From the NCBI RefSeq assembly GCF_051014685.1, contig NC_135055.1, forward strand, positions 10,218,001 to 10,282,000: a stretch of DNA of 64,000 bases. Reading direction: 5' to 3'. Numbering within the stretch: position 1 is the stretch's first letter; every line of letters begins with the position of its first letter. This document shows, piece after piece, positions 27,001-38,600 of this stretch. The DNA comes from Ptiloglossa arizonensis (Eukaryota; Arthropoda; Insecta; Hymenoptera; Colletidae). The notes beneath the pieces are model-generated. The model did not search any database. It saw nothing but the letters and a program-made list of their open reading frames with translations, and was not told where the DNA came from. A program made the position numbers and the translations under genes.

Positions 27001-28215
27001 CAAAAAAACTTATGAAAACGCTTGATAGACAAACACAAACAACAGCCAAAATAGCAACACTGGTTTTTGCAAACATTGTTGCACCTATTAGGCATACCAA
27101 TAAATTGGCAGTATTTATTATAGAACAATATAAAAAACGCCACCATTTACCATCTGGAATAAGAGTACTTTTACCAGCCAAATAACCAGATGATCCAAAA
27201 TTTTCTATCAAACCTTCGGCGCAACCAGAAATGCAAAGTGCACTTGATACTATATTAGCCATAAAAAATAATGTACCAATAGAACCACCAAATTCTGGTC
27301 CAAGTGTACGACTTATCATGACTAGATACTAATTAATAAGGAAAAAACATTTTACATTCTAAGTTCTATGAAATCTCAATATAATTTTCATTATTTTTTT
27401 TTTAAGAAAATGTATAATATTAATAAATTTATACTCAAATTGTTATTACTTGTGATGAGTATTTTGTATCATACTAATTTCTCATGCTTTAAATCATGTT
27501 TTTAATCAATACAGCTGTAATTTAATAATTTAGATAAAAATTAAATGTACAAGTATATATTAAATAAAAAAGTGAACTGACAATTAATACCTTATCTACA
27601 TTTTACTCTGAACTACATTTTACAGAGTTCATACTTAATGAATTTTTAATTACTAAAGATGATAAAAACATTTAACAACAAGTAATTATCTTTCAAGGAT
27701 ACAATAAGCACCGCCTCCTTCAACTGCTCCATTTGTTGAAATTGCACATACAGATGCTACAGTAAATACCAAAATTCCATAAGCAATTACAAATTGTATC
27801 AAAGTTACAAATAATCCTGCGTTGCCCACTATATATCCTAAAAGTTACATTATAAAGTTTATATTATGAAACAGTCAATATAAATATAAATAAACTAAAA
27901 ATTATAATTATAAGAAATATTTTATATTATATTATTCGAATTCATACCCATTCGTATAAAAACTAAGGCACTGAACATAGATAATGTGACAGGACTAAAT
28001 ACGCCAGCAAATGTTCCCAAAGTACGACCAATATCTGCACCCAAGCTACCAAACTCAACATATCCATCTCCTTCTACATGCTGTAATCTTCCGATTTTAA
28101 AGAAATTGCTTAATCTAAGCAAAACACTTCTTCCGCGAATTAGAGGAGCTTTTTCACTGCCAATTTTTATGTGAATAGGTTCATTGTTTGTTGAACCAAT
28201 TTCTGAAGCTATCAT
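24084..28215 (-). CDS. SLC12A9: SLC12A9-type cation-chloride cotransporter
   Basis: Nine coding exons on the minus strand: 27,948-28,215; 27,703-27,837; 26,984-27,321; 26,671-26,884; 26,327-26,596; 26,042-26,249; 25,168-25,956; 24,386-24,817; 24,084-24,282. All junctions are GT-AG and keep one frame, giving about 950 residues, close to vertebrate SLC12A9 (about 914). The N-terminus [20 protein letters not shown] and the following YIVGNAGL and [19 protein letters not shown] blocks are the first membrane segments of the amino-acid-permease fold; [19 protein letters not shown] (exon 4/5) is the hallmark re-entrant loop of the family. Exons 5-7 give more membrane segments, and exons 7-9 the large soluble C-terminal domain. 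SLC12A9 is an orphan member of the family, reported in vertebrates to modulate other cotransporters; transport activity here is inferred only. Intron 7 holds a dispersed repeat copy. It is divergent from MECR with about 1 kb between start codons. Confidence 0.92.
24870..25140 (+). repeat. Dispersed repeat, copy 2 (inside SLC12A9 intron 7)
   Basis: Aligns with 10,640-10,865, including GGAACGATCGCCCA and CTCTCAACGAAAAAATACTG. It has an internal inverted pair (CTTCATTTTT near 24,893, AAAAATGAAG near 24,939). It is absent from coding exons. Confidence 0.55.
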
Positions 28216-29230
28216 TTTTTTATTCTAAAAACACAATTTTCAATTAAATATATATACCGTAAACTAATTAATATTCAAAAATATAAAACTACGATATTCA
28301 ATTTGTTTCACTAAATTTTCAACAGTGAATAAGAATTATAATGAAACTTATTATGATAAATGATAATAGTATGAATATAAGATTTGAATATCTTTGTCTG
28401 AACAAAATGAGCTATCTTAGTATTATAATGAAACACGTACTCGTTTTTTTATTTACATAACACAATATAAAACTGACATTCCACGTAATTAAATTACAGA
28501 CTTATGATGTCATCTATCGAAATGTCAAACAACGACTGACTACCTATAAAACAATTTGAGGTTATTAAACTTACATCAGGAAGTGTGTACTAATTATAAC
28601 TTTCCCCTTTAATCCATGAAACCACCTCTCGAGATTAGAAAATAATCATGGTATTTTTTATTAGTATCCATTTCCTTGATATATTATATAAATTCCCTAT
28701 TTACGCATAGAATTTTTATCTATATTTGGTATTACTGACAGCAAAAATCAATTATAGTCAGTAAATTAGCATAATTTTACAATTGTAGTAAAATTCAATT
28801 ATAATTGGTCCTTTAACATAATTTTACATATGTAACGGGAGACAAATTTCTAGCAAACATATGTCATCAAAAACAAAATATTCTTCTTTCGCTCTGAAAG
28901 AACATTAGTATTACTATTTGTAAAATATTAAAATAGTATAAGAATTAAACTTTACAAATGAAATCATACGTATTCAATAAAGTTGTTAGCTAAGTTTGTT
29001 TTTCATTAATTTGTTTCTATAATTCAGAATACATCTAATACATTATATTGAATTAATCGAATCCAAAAACTATCGCGTTGTGAATATTACTGTTTACATA
29101 ATATTAGTACGATCTATTCATAATTTTGCTATTATAACTATTGGAGAGAATTATAATTTTCATAGACAGATAATTACTGTATCTTTAAAAAAGTAACAAA
29201 ATTTGAATAAGTAGCATATTAAATAATAAA
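28216..29230. promoter_or_regulatory. Divergent promoter interval SLC12A9 / MECR
   Basis: About 1 kb between the two start codons, very AT-rich, with no long frame. It must hold both transcription starts and 5' UTRs, and possibly a non-coding first exon of SLC12A9. I could not pick out individual promoter motifs with confidence. Confidence 0.5.
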
Positions 29231-30676
29231 ATGGTTATGTACGTAAGAAAGTTAGCAGTACCATTATCACGATCTATTTTAACAAATTTTATATCAATTC
29301 GCCAAATGAGCATCACTATTAAAACAGATTCTGTAAAATCCTTGTTCTACAAAGAATATGGAGAACCTGCAAATGTTTTACATATTACAACACAAACTAT
29401 TAATCAACCAGAAAGTGATCAGGTAATTCAACTTTTAATGAAAAAAGAATAAATGAAATTAAAAAGTACAAAGAGAGTCTTTCTTTTAAATACTTCATTG
29501 TTTGTTATAAAAAATATTATGTAAATTATTCTTTATAAAGGTGTCTGTTAAGTGGTTATTAGCACCTGTTAATCCAGCAGATATAAATACAATACAAGGT
29601 AAATATCCGAGTAAACCACCTTTACCAGCTATTCCAGGAAACGAAGGAGTAGGTGAAGTAACAGCTGTTGGATCTAAGGTGAACAATCTAATTATTGGTG
29701 ACAGAGTTATTCCAAATGGTATAAATTTAGGAACATGGAGAACACATGCAAATTATAAGTCGGAAGAACTTATGAAGGTATAACACATTCTCAGACACAA
29801 AGTTTATGTATATTTGCAGTATGAATGTTCTAATACATGTTAAAACTATAGATTCCAAAAGAAGTTGGAACCATAGAAGCTAGTATGTTGAATGTGAACC
29901 CATGCACTGCATACAGAATGCTTAAAGATTTTGTGTCATTAAATCCTGGAGATACTGTGATTCAAAATGGTGGAAATTCCGCTGTTGGGCAGATAGTTAT
30001 ACAATTATGTAAAATATGGAATTATAAATCTGTTAGTGTTGTCAGAGACAGACCAAACATAGAAGAGTTAAAGGTACACAATAATTAATGGATTAAATTT
30101 ACATTTACTAATAAAAATCTCTATAGGATCAGTTAAAGAGTTTGGGTGCAGATGAAATACTTACTGAAGCTGAAATAAGAAAAACACAAATTTTTAAAAG
30201 TAAAAAATTACCTTCACCAAAATTAGCTCTTAACTGTATATGTGGACAAAATGCATTGGAAGTTATGCGACATTTAGCACATAATGGTATTATGGTAACT
30301 TATGGTGGTATGTCCAGAGATCCTTTGACAGTTCCAACATCTGCCCTTATTTTTAAGGTAACTTATATTACAATTAAGATTTATAAAATAATTTATATTA
30401 TTTTTAAATCAGTGCTAATTTCTTATAATTCAACAAACTTTATAGAATATAACATTGAAAGGATTTTGGATGACAGCATGGACAAAGGCAAATATGAATT
30501 CCAAAGAACGTGTAGATATGTTTAGAGAATTAGGAATATTATTTGGAGATAAAAAATTAAAAGCTCCACCACATAAATTAATTCCGTTCTGCCAGTTTCA
30601 AGAAGCTGTTCTGAATGCACTTACCATTGATGGTAAAACTGGAGTAAAGTATATTTTGGATATGACTAAATCTTAA
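29231..30676 (+). CDS. MECR: Mitochondrial enoyl-[acyl-carrier-protein] / trans-2-enoyl-CoA reductase
   Basis: Five coding exons: 29,231-29,422; 29,541-29,777; 29,852-30,073; 30,127-30,357; 30,446-30,676, all GT-AG and all in phase 0, giving 370 residues (human MECR 373). It catalyses the last, NADPH-dependent reduction step of mitochondrial fatty-acid synthesis, which feeds lipoic acid production. The first ~27 residues are basic and hydroxylated without acids (RKLAVPLSRSILTNF), fitting a mitochondrial targeting peptide. PVNPADINTIQGKY carries the family's catalytic Tyr, followed by PGNEGVGEV. VIQNGGNSAVGQIVIQL is the dinucleotide-binding glycine-rich loop of the Rossmann domain, and KGFWMTAW and HKLIPFCQFQEAV are typical C-terminal blocks of MDR-family enoyl reductases. 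The start at 29,231 was chosen because MVMYVRKL gives a targeting peptide; a start at the third codon is also possible. AATAAA follows at about 30,679. Confidence 0.95.
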
Positions 30677-31155
30677 AATAAATTTTTTTTGTAATAATGA
30701 GAATTTACAAGTTTCTCAATGAAATAGCTGCATTTCTTATGTATTTAATAGATTTCACACAAACTGAAAATAATATTAAAACACACATTGTGTTATAAGA
30801 TATATTGGTTTTTTCATTTTTAATTTGGCAAATATCTCATAGTGGATTTTTAATTATGATTTTAACTATAATAATTTAATAATCAATCTTAATTCAATTT
30901 TATTATTAAAAATTTTATATGTAATAAATTTAACGTGATAACATAAAGTCACATAAGATTTTATATTTAAATTATTAAAATGAAGTATTGTTTTGCATGT
31001 TACAAAAATTGGTACAATTTTCCCATTGTATGAAGAAATATTTATTCATGACATAAAGTACTTGTGTACAAGCATAGACAAATATACAATTCTTTTTATT
31101 TATTGCGTAGTTATTATTACATCGAATTTGGAATTTATAAATAAATCAAATAAAA

Positions 31156-32509
31156 TTATTCCACTTTCTCTAAAATTTCCAAAATCAACATTTGGTATTC
31201 TAGTTCTTTGAGTTTATCTTCAGAAAAATCTGCACGTACATTATCAAGTTTTGTTTTATAGTCCTTATTAAATACTGTTTTTTCATATTTCGTAAGAACT
31301 GTATCATTTTTATTGTCTTCTTTAAAATCAAAGTCTTTTTTTTCTACATTTGCATTATCATAATCGTTGTTTGAAAATAAATTTAAAGTAAAAGGTCGTT
31401 TATATAAAGTTTCTTCAGTTCCCAATTGAACAGCCAATATACCAAGTTCTGCTTTTGCACCACAATCTTTTAAATGATCCTCATTTTCTTGTTTAGGTGC
31501 CAGTTTTGACATTTCATATGTAACTGAATACCTGTGTGAGATTTGTTCAATGTATTTTCACTTTAACAAAATTTGACAATGTTTTACTCTATACTTACAT
31601 GTTTCTACCTAGCAAAGTTCCACGTTCACCAGAAAGATTAAAAGAAACATCACGGTAACTTTTAGAATTCACGTCCCGCAATTTTGTGCTGGAAAAACAA
31701 CTTTTGTTTTCTTCATATTTCTCATCGTATTTATGATGAATTAAATTAAAACTGCCATCATCATTTTGCAATCCAAGGCTAAGAAGAATAGATACTTTTA
31801 CGCAATATGGCTCCAATATTTTTAAACAATCATTTCTGGCATTCCACACATCTTCACAAGTTAAATTATCATAAAACTGTATAACAGTTAATAAGCTGTT
31901 TTTACTAACTCAGTATGGATTACATAATTTAATAAAAATACAAAATACTTACATCAAGTACCATCTGATGTACCAATCTAATGCATTGTTGTGCATTTGA
32001 ATTGCTGACCATATCACGCATTGCATCTATGTGATTTAATGTTAACAGAATAACTTCCCTGGGACCAGTAGCTGCAGTTAATTGATATTTAACCATCATA
32101 ATCATTAGATCAAACAGTTTATTCATACTATTTATATCGAGTTTTACAATTGACGATAACACAACGCATTCTAAAGTAGATCGTAAGATGGACATATCAG
32201 TCAAAGGTTCTTCTACAAATGTAGAAGACAATGTTTTAGGATTAAGTAAGGCTGCAGTTACATCATCCAGCACTAAAAGTAGAATAAATATCTTATTAAA
32301 TAGATTGAAATATGATGAATAAATGATACTAAAATAAAGTTATATTATGCGACATATCAATATTTTAATATTTCAATATTATACTAGCCTTGAATAGTTT
32401 TATCAACACTAATCTTCTGTGCTTTCAATCTTTGTCGCAGAACATATAACATTTCACCACCCATATTTAAATAAAGAATTGGTGACGCGTATAAAGACTT
32501 TAAAGACAT
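31156..32509 (-). CDS. OSCP1: OSCP1 (organic solute carrier partner 1 / NOR1) homologue
   Basis: Four coding exons: 32,389-32,509; 31,953-32,272; 31,599-31,876; 31,156-31,531, giving 364 residues (human about 380-390). The N-terminus PILYLNMGGEMLYVLRQRL and the KLFDLMIMMVKYQL and ILLTLNHIDAMRDM blocks are the conserved core of the OSCP1 family. The C-terminal part (from about residue 250) is less conserved and Lys/Asp/Glu rich. Intron 1 starts with GC, not GT: the exon ends CAAG followed by GCTAGT, and only this junction keeps the frame (IQ then VLDDV) against the family. The family was first linked to solute transport and tumour suppression and later to ciliary localisation; its biochemical role is unknown. 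It is convergent with MECR (480 bp between stops). An X-box-like motif lies about 90 bp upstream of the ATG. Confidence 0.92.
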
Positions 32510-32600
32510 TCTGTAAGGAATCTTTAATATTTACTTTCACCAAGTACAAAGTGCTTCTGCTACTTAAGTACACGTATGTATAAGTTAGCTTATCTACACC

Positions 32601-32614
32601 GTTGTCCTGGCGAC
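32601..32614 (-). promoter_or_regulatory. X-box-like (RFX) site upstream of OSCP1
   Basis: GTTGTC-CT-GGCGAC fits the RFX X-box pattern RYYNYY-N(1-3)-RRNRAC with a 2-nt spacer. It lies 92-105 bp upstream of the OSCP1 ATG, the usual position for ciliary genes in insects and nematodes. RFX binding is inferred. Confidence 0.55.
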
Positions 32615-32639
32615 AACAGTGTACATAAAATTAATCGAC

Positions 32640-35060
32640 GAAATAAACCTAGAAACTGCGCGATATTTCGTATTTCATAACCGTAAATAACCACCCTTAT
32701 GATCCCAAACATCTTGTGTTTTATAAAAAAAAGGCAGAGAACACATCGGTAAACATAAAAATGGATACTTGTAGATCAATTGAATTATTTTAACATCACA
32801 CACTTATAAATACATTTTCATGTCATAGATAATGTTGAAACTTTGTAAAAATAATAATCTCATAAAAAATTTAAATCTATTATTTATTTCTTCTTTAAAT
32901 CTAACAATTGAATTGGTCATGCTATATATATTTAAAAAATAATTGCTACAAAATTACTTTGATAATTAATTTATTTTTGAAACACATTTTTTAATTGTAG
33001 TAAGTTATAATTGTATACATTAACTAGGAAAAACTTTTAACTTATAATAATTAATAATTTCATAATTAGTTTCAACAAATATAATATTTAGCGAATAATG
33101 AAGTAACAATCTTTAATCTCCTGCGTTTCATCTATAAATTCAACGATATTAATTATACAAAACTATTACATTCAGAATGAAAGACGGTTTTTACAATTTT
33201 TTCTTTTACTGTATAACTGTTTTAGAAATATTCTTTTAAATTAAAAAAAAAAAGAACATTTCTTATCTACGACGCATATTAAAACACATATTAAATAATC
33301 AATTCTAATAATCGCCTTTGTAACAGTATAAATAACAATAACATTAATTAGTTATAAAATAATATAATTGGACGGTTATGTATAACAAAAGACATTGTAT
33401 TTCATACTTTTATAAAATATCTTAAATCTAAATTGAAAATTGGCTCAGTAAAGTGGAACGGTTTAGATTGTAGAAAGAATTTAGTAGTCCATTTTCTTTG
33501 GTTTCTTTCAACATTTATCCATGTATAATATACGAAGATATCTTTCTAACAAATATACCATGCATATTTGGTAGTTTAATATTAATCTATAGTACGTGCT
33601 ATTGCACAGGCTTATTCTCCTTTTGTCTTGTTTTCTCGTTATACTGTTTTTCATATTCTTTTAAGTACAATTTTACTATATGATTCAATAAATGTTAATT
33701 AAATCATTATAATTATAGTTTGCTAATGAGTACATAAATTCAGTAAAAGAAGTTATAATAATAAGAAAAATCAAAAAAAAAATCCAGTACATGAGAAGTT
33801 TTTACAAAAACCTGAATACTTTTTAAGTAAATGTAAATGTGTAAAAAGCATTTGTTAAAAATCACGTATAGTATTTAATAATATTTAATAACTCGCCTAA
33901 AAATTCTTAAACATATTGTTTAAAAATCTGCAAGTACCCTGTACATGCAACTATGTTCATGAATTATTGCACATTGCAAAGATCTGATATTTACAAATAT
34001 CAAACTTAAGTGAAATATTTTACTTAATTAAACATTATTTAACGGTTTTAAAAAAGAATGAATTCGTTAGGAAATTCATTTTTCATTTTATGTCGTATAT
34101 ACAGAATCTGATTCAGATATATTCTCATCTACTAATCAGCAGAAAACTGTTGTATGCGATACTTTTCATGCAAGTTACTTAAGAATTGTTTTTTCAACAT
34201 ATTAAATTATCAATGCAATAAATATTAACTTATTTTAAAGAATGCAAAATTCAATACTTTTGATTTTTACATTATTTACTTAAACTGGGTAAAGATGCTG
34301 ACGTTTTAAGGGTATCTTGTATTGTATGTAGTGATGGTATTTGAAACGCTTAGAATCACTTCGAATTTGTAAAATGGTGGCCATTTTTTGAATCACTTCA
34401 AGCCTGTTCGAAAGCTTAAAACTCTTAAAACTTTTAATCGTCTTAAAAGCCTTGACCATCTCGAAAGTATTAATTATCTTAAAAATTTCGATCAATTTTG
34501 AAAGTTTAACGAGAGTTCAGCTATTTCGTTGACATACAATATGAAAGAAAATCTAAAAAATTGTAGTTATTATAAAAACATGTTTTCACGTTATTTGTGT
34601 TTGTATATTGTAATACATCAAATTAAATAATATAAAAAAGAGTGATTTGGATATTTGAAGAAAATTTGGAAAAAAAATAAGTTTATTATTTATATGTATT
34701 ACTTATTCAATACTAAAATCATATTCAAAGTTATTATAATACTGTATATAATACAGTATAGAATAGTAATTTATTGCTCGATACATGATACTCATTCGAA
34801 GTGATTTGAAATGTCCCAGATCCCATCACTAATTATATGATATACATATACATAAAGATAATTCATTTCTTCACTTCTTGCAGAGATATCACAATCGTTT
34901 ATAATTTTATATATATTTTTATATCTTTCTTCTTAAAGAAACTCAGCGAAGCTACATCGCTTCTTTTAAGTTATGCAATGATTAGTTTTCTGTTTAGGAA
35001 TTCTTCAAAACATATGTCTAAAAAAATCTTTTCATTCTGAGAGTATTAATGTAATATACA
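32640..35060. other. AT-rich intergenic stretch
   Basis: No gene supported. Minus frame 34,280-34,495 reads through a degenerate short tandem of CTTAAAA-like units (about 34,400-34,500) and is probably a by-product of that repeat. Confidence 0.5.
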
Positions 35061-35067
35061 TTTTAAT

Positions 35068-35604
35068 TTATAAATTATATGTCCAAGTACTTTTCGCCGA
35101 TTGAATGTAGCGAAGAGAAACAGATGTGTTTCTAACATCAGGACTTTTTGACCTCCTCACACAATCTTGACTTAAAACTCTGCACCCTGGACTCAAAGTT
35201 AAACCACTATAACCACCTCGAGGGATACTATCACTACTTGCTACTCTTCTGACATCATTGGCTTTTCTTTCTTCACAGTTACCGACTACTGACATTAAGT
35301 TATCCGGTACAGAGTCTCTAAGTTTATATGTGGATTGATTATTTCCAAAATACTTTGGACTTGGATCAATTGATACATTTTTAGGACAGGTTTCCATGCA
35401 TCCATTGCGACGAATTTGACGTTTTTCAGTTTGATCATCGATCAAATGACGATCATATGTATGATGATCTTGATGATGTTCAAGATTACAATTTGTTTCA
35501 TTGTCAACACATTGACAAGGTATTATTGTAGTATCGAGAGAATCCGAAAATTCTGGACTTGGAATTGAAGAAAGACTGCCCATGTGAGAGAAGGCAACCG
35601 TCCC
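35068..35604 (-). CDS. Candidate alternative last exon of CFAP410
   Basis: Immediately downstream of the CFAP410 stop, on the same strand, a 179-codon open frame starts at a good 3' splice site (ACAATTCTCAG ending at 35,605) and stops at 35,068. It reads GTVAFSHMGSLSSIPSPEFS at its start, then a Cys/His/Asp-rich middle (NLEHHQDHHTYDRHLIDD) and Ser/Arg-rich end (CRVLSQDCVRRSKSPDVRN). Its phase (0) matches the end of CFAP410 exon 8 at 35,821, so skipping exon 9 would give a CFAP410 with a different C-terminus. Alternatively the internal ATG at 35,583 could start a separate small protein. I recognise no domain. A 179-codon frame is long for a 3' UTR of this composition. Confidence 0.4.
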   Translation of the reverse strand, partial: GTVAFSHMGSLSSIPSPEFSDSLDTTIIPCQCVDNETNCNLEHHQDHHTYDRHLIDDQTEKRQIRRNGCMETCPKNVSIDPSPKYFGNNQSTYKLRDSVPDNLMSVVGNCEERKANDVRRVASSDSIPRGGYSGLTLSPGCRVLSQDCVRRSKSPDVRNTSVSLRYIQSAKSTWTYNL

Positions 35605-35634
35605 CTGAGAATTGTGGGGACGGTGTCAGAAACA

Positions 35635-38600
35635 TCATTCCTCTAATTCGTCCATTCGATTTCTAACAGCCATTTCTACCACTTCTAAGCTTGGATAATC
35701 AAGCTCTTTAACTAAGCATAACACAGCTGATAATATATTCGAATTCTGAAGTCAAAAGGATAATTAACATACTATTTTTCATTTTCTTTGACAGGTTTAT
35801 ATAATGGTTGAAATACATACCCTTGTAACAGGTCTTCTGTGATAGTGAAACTGTGATCTACATTTTTCCTTGTCAGAATGTCTCACCCACCCAGGCACTT
35901 GATTCGAATCTTCCTATAATATTGGCAAATTTTGTACACACCATTTAATTTTTGTTTTTAATCTAAAAAAATTTTAGATTAACATTAATAACAGTTTTGA
36001 TTCTGACCCTCTCAACATTATGATGGACTGTCATTCGTCTAGATTGAGGTGGTGGTTGGTGTTCTTCATAATCCGATTTTATCCTCTGCTCATGTTGTTC
36101 TTCATAGTCTGATTTTAATCTATTATCATATTCGTAATTGCTTCTATCTGAACGTCTGTCATCTATAGTTTCACTTAAACAGTACTGCGTACGTGGTGAA
36201 GTTGCTGTATATGTACGTTGAGCTGTTTCATTATTACTATAATCTGAATAAGTTCGTCTTTCATCATATTCTCCATTATGTCTTGACACTGCCGGCCGGT
36301 CATCGTACTCCTAAAAGTTATATTAATACAATGAGAATTTCTAATTTTAATTAGACAACAATATTTATATTTATGTGTAATTAATTATCCTTGAACTATC
36401 ATGTGTGTGTGCGCGCACGCGTATATTCTCAGTATTTTACTAATTTTGATTTATTTATTCTCTACTTGCTAAAGAGCACTACATTAAATTATAGTAATAT
36501 CACTAATTGACTAATTATACTAATATAGATGTAACTGATGAACATGACTATCAAGGTATCGCTAAAAACAAATTATTATGCTGCACAAACATTGTGCGAT
36601 ACTATAAAATGTACCTTGATCATTTCAACACTGTTAGTGGTCACATTTTCACTGATGCTGCGCGACTCTGTATGTACAGTGTCATCTTTGCTGTGATTCT
36701 TTGACTGTCCATTCTGTAGCTGTTAGTGTATGATTGCAGATAAAGGGAGCAACAATATAATCAAGCTTATTTATAAAGTATTAATTTAGTTACTTATTCT
36801 GCTCAGCGAATACTAAGTGAAAAAGTTAATACATTACTAAGTTTAAGTAAAAAAAGGAAAGCAATTCTTTAAAAACTTAGATACACAGAGAATAATCTGA
36901 TTTCTTACATTTTCATGACACATGTACATATATTAATACAGATATATTCTCATATATACACACACACATATATATAAATATATATTTCACTTACTTCATA
37001 TGTATACTGATTATTTTGTGAATAACAATGAGATGGTGCTGCATTATAGTTTGCATTCCTATGATCTGGGTCATGATACTCTTCCTGAGTATGCTGTGTG
37101 TCCTCAAAACTTCTCTGTAAGTAAATATGAAGATAAAACACAAAGGTTCTTTTATAATCAAAAAATATATTCTATTATAAATATGTGTATGATAATGCTG
37201 TCTAAAAACACAATTTCGATAATGAAATTATTGTAACAAAATTATGAAGTTTGTATAGAAGCAACTAAAGATAACTTGAACTTTATATTACCTGATCACT
37301 CGAAGAACTATATCTTCGATGTTGTATCACTTCAGTTTCTTCAATATATTCAGTGACAATATCCTAATTGTGTAAATGTTATTAAAATGTTAAGATGTTT
37401 GTTAAAGACAACTTGGTATAATAAAGTATTTTTGAATCAATTTATTTTAGTAGCATTAAATAAAATTAGGATTCAAATTTAGTTTCAGGGTCAGTTATTA
37501 ACAAATACGTGGCACATGTCAACAAAACTGTGAAAAAATTCTAATTAAACTACTGCATAATAAAATAATGGGAAATTTATTACATGAATATGTATATTGT
37601 AAAATATTATTCTGCTCGTAACCTTACTTCTGGACTGACTGTATCCGATTGTGGTGGGGATGCATCCATATCAAGAGGATGAACCAAAATATGACCCCTT
37701 GTTAATGCAGTTTGTACCTCTTCAGATGATACTACTTTATCATCAAGTTTTTGTAGATTTGGTAAAGCCCTTAGAACTGCTAACCGATAGCTGCAAAAAA
37801 ACTAATTATTAAATATGTTTTTTTAATAATAAACTATTAACCCTTTCAGCAGAATGCAACTTTGAATCTCAAATGACATAACTTGTTATTTAAATTCTTT
37901 AACTTTTAAAGAAGTTGTGTCATAGAAAAGATATTGAAAAAATAGGTACATATGACATCTACTCCATAATCTTTAGGTAATACAATTTAATTCATAAAGA
38001 CAAAAGTATACTGCAAACTATTGATCACTAACAAAGGTTTGTGGGTCAGTGTAGGCATCTGGTTTGAAGGGTTTACTTATTGATATAATGTATATTACCC
38101 ATCTTTCTCAGCACAAGGATTTTCACCAAGCCATAAATTTCGTAGATTAGGTAAGCTTTGAAGGTAACAAACTTCATTCAAATCTTTAATATCATTCTTC
38201 CTTACAAATAAATCTTGAAGATTTAGACAATATTGGAAATCAGCAAGAGTATTAATATTGTTAACACTGAAAATAAATGTAAATAATTAAAAGACATGTA
38301 CTAAAGTCTACATTTGCAATATAAATAATGCCATAACAAAATTTAATAATATTTTGTAAATTATATTACAATTTTATATAGCCAAACATTATGTTTGATC
38401 AATAATAAATGATCAACAGATTTACAAATTAAACTAAATATCATTTTAAGTATTAAACTAGATATTCTGAATATAAATTATATATGTACTATTTATACGC
38501 TTTATATAAGCTATGCAGTGTATACTTTTACAAATAAAAAAATTATATTCTTCATTATATGTAATTATCTTCTAAGGAAAGGTTTATGTTAAAATTAAAA

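Noticed and set aside
34280..34495. 71-codon minus-strand frame, Lys/Phe rich
   Set aside because: Produced by short degenerate CTTAAAA-like tandem units.
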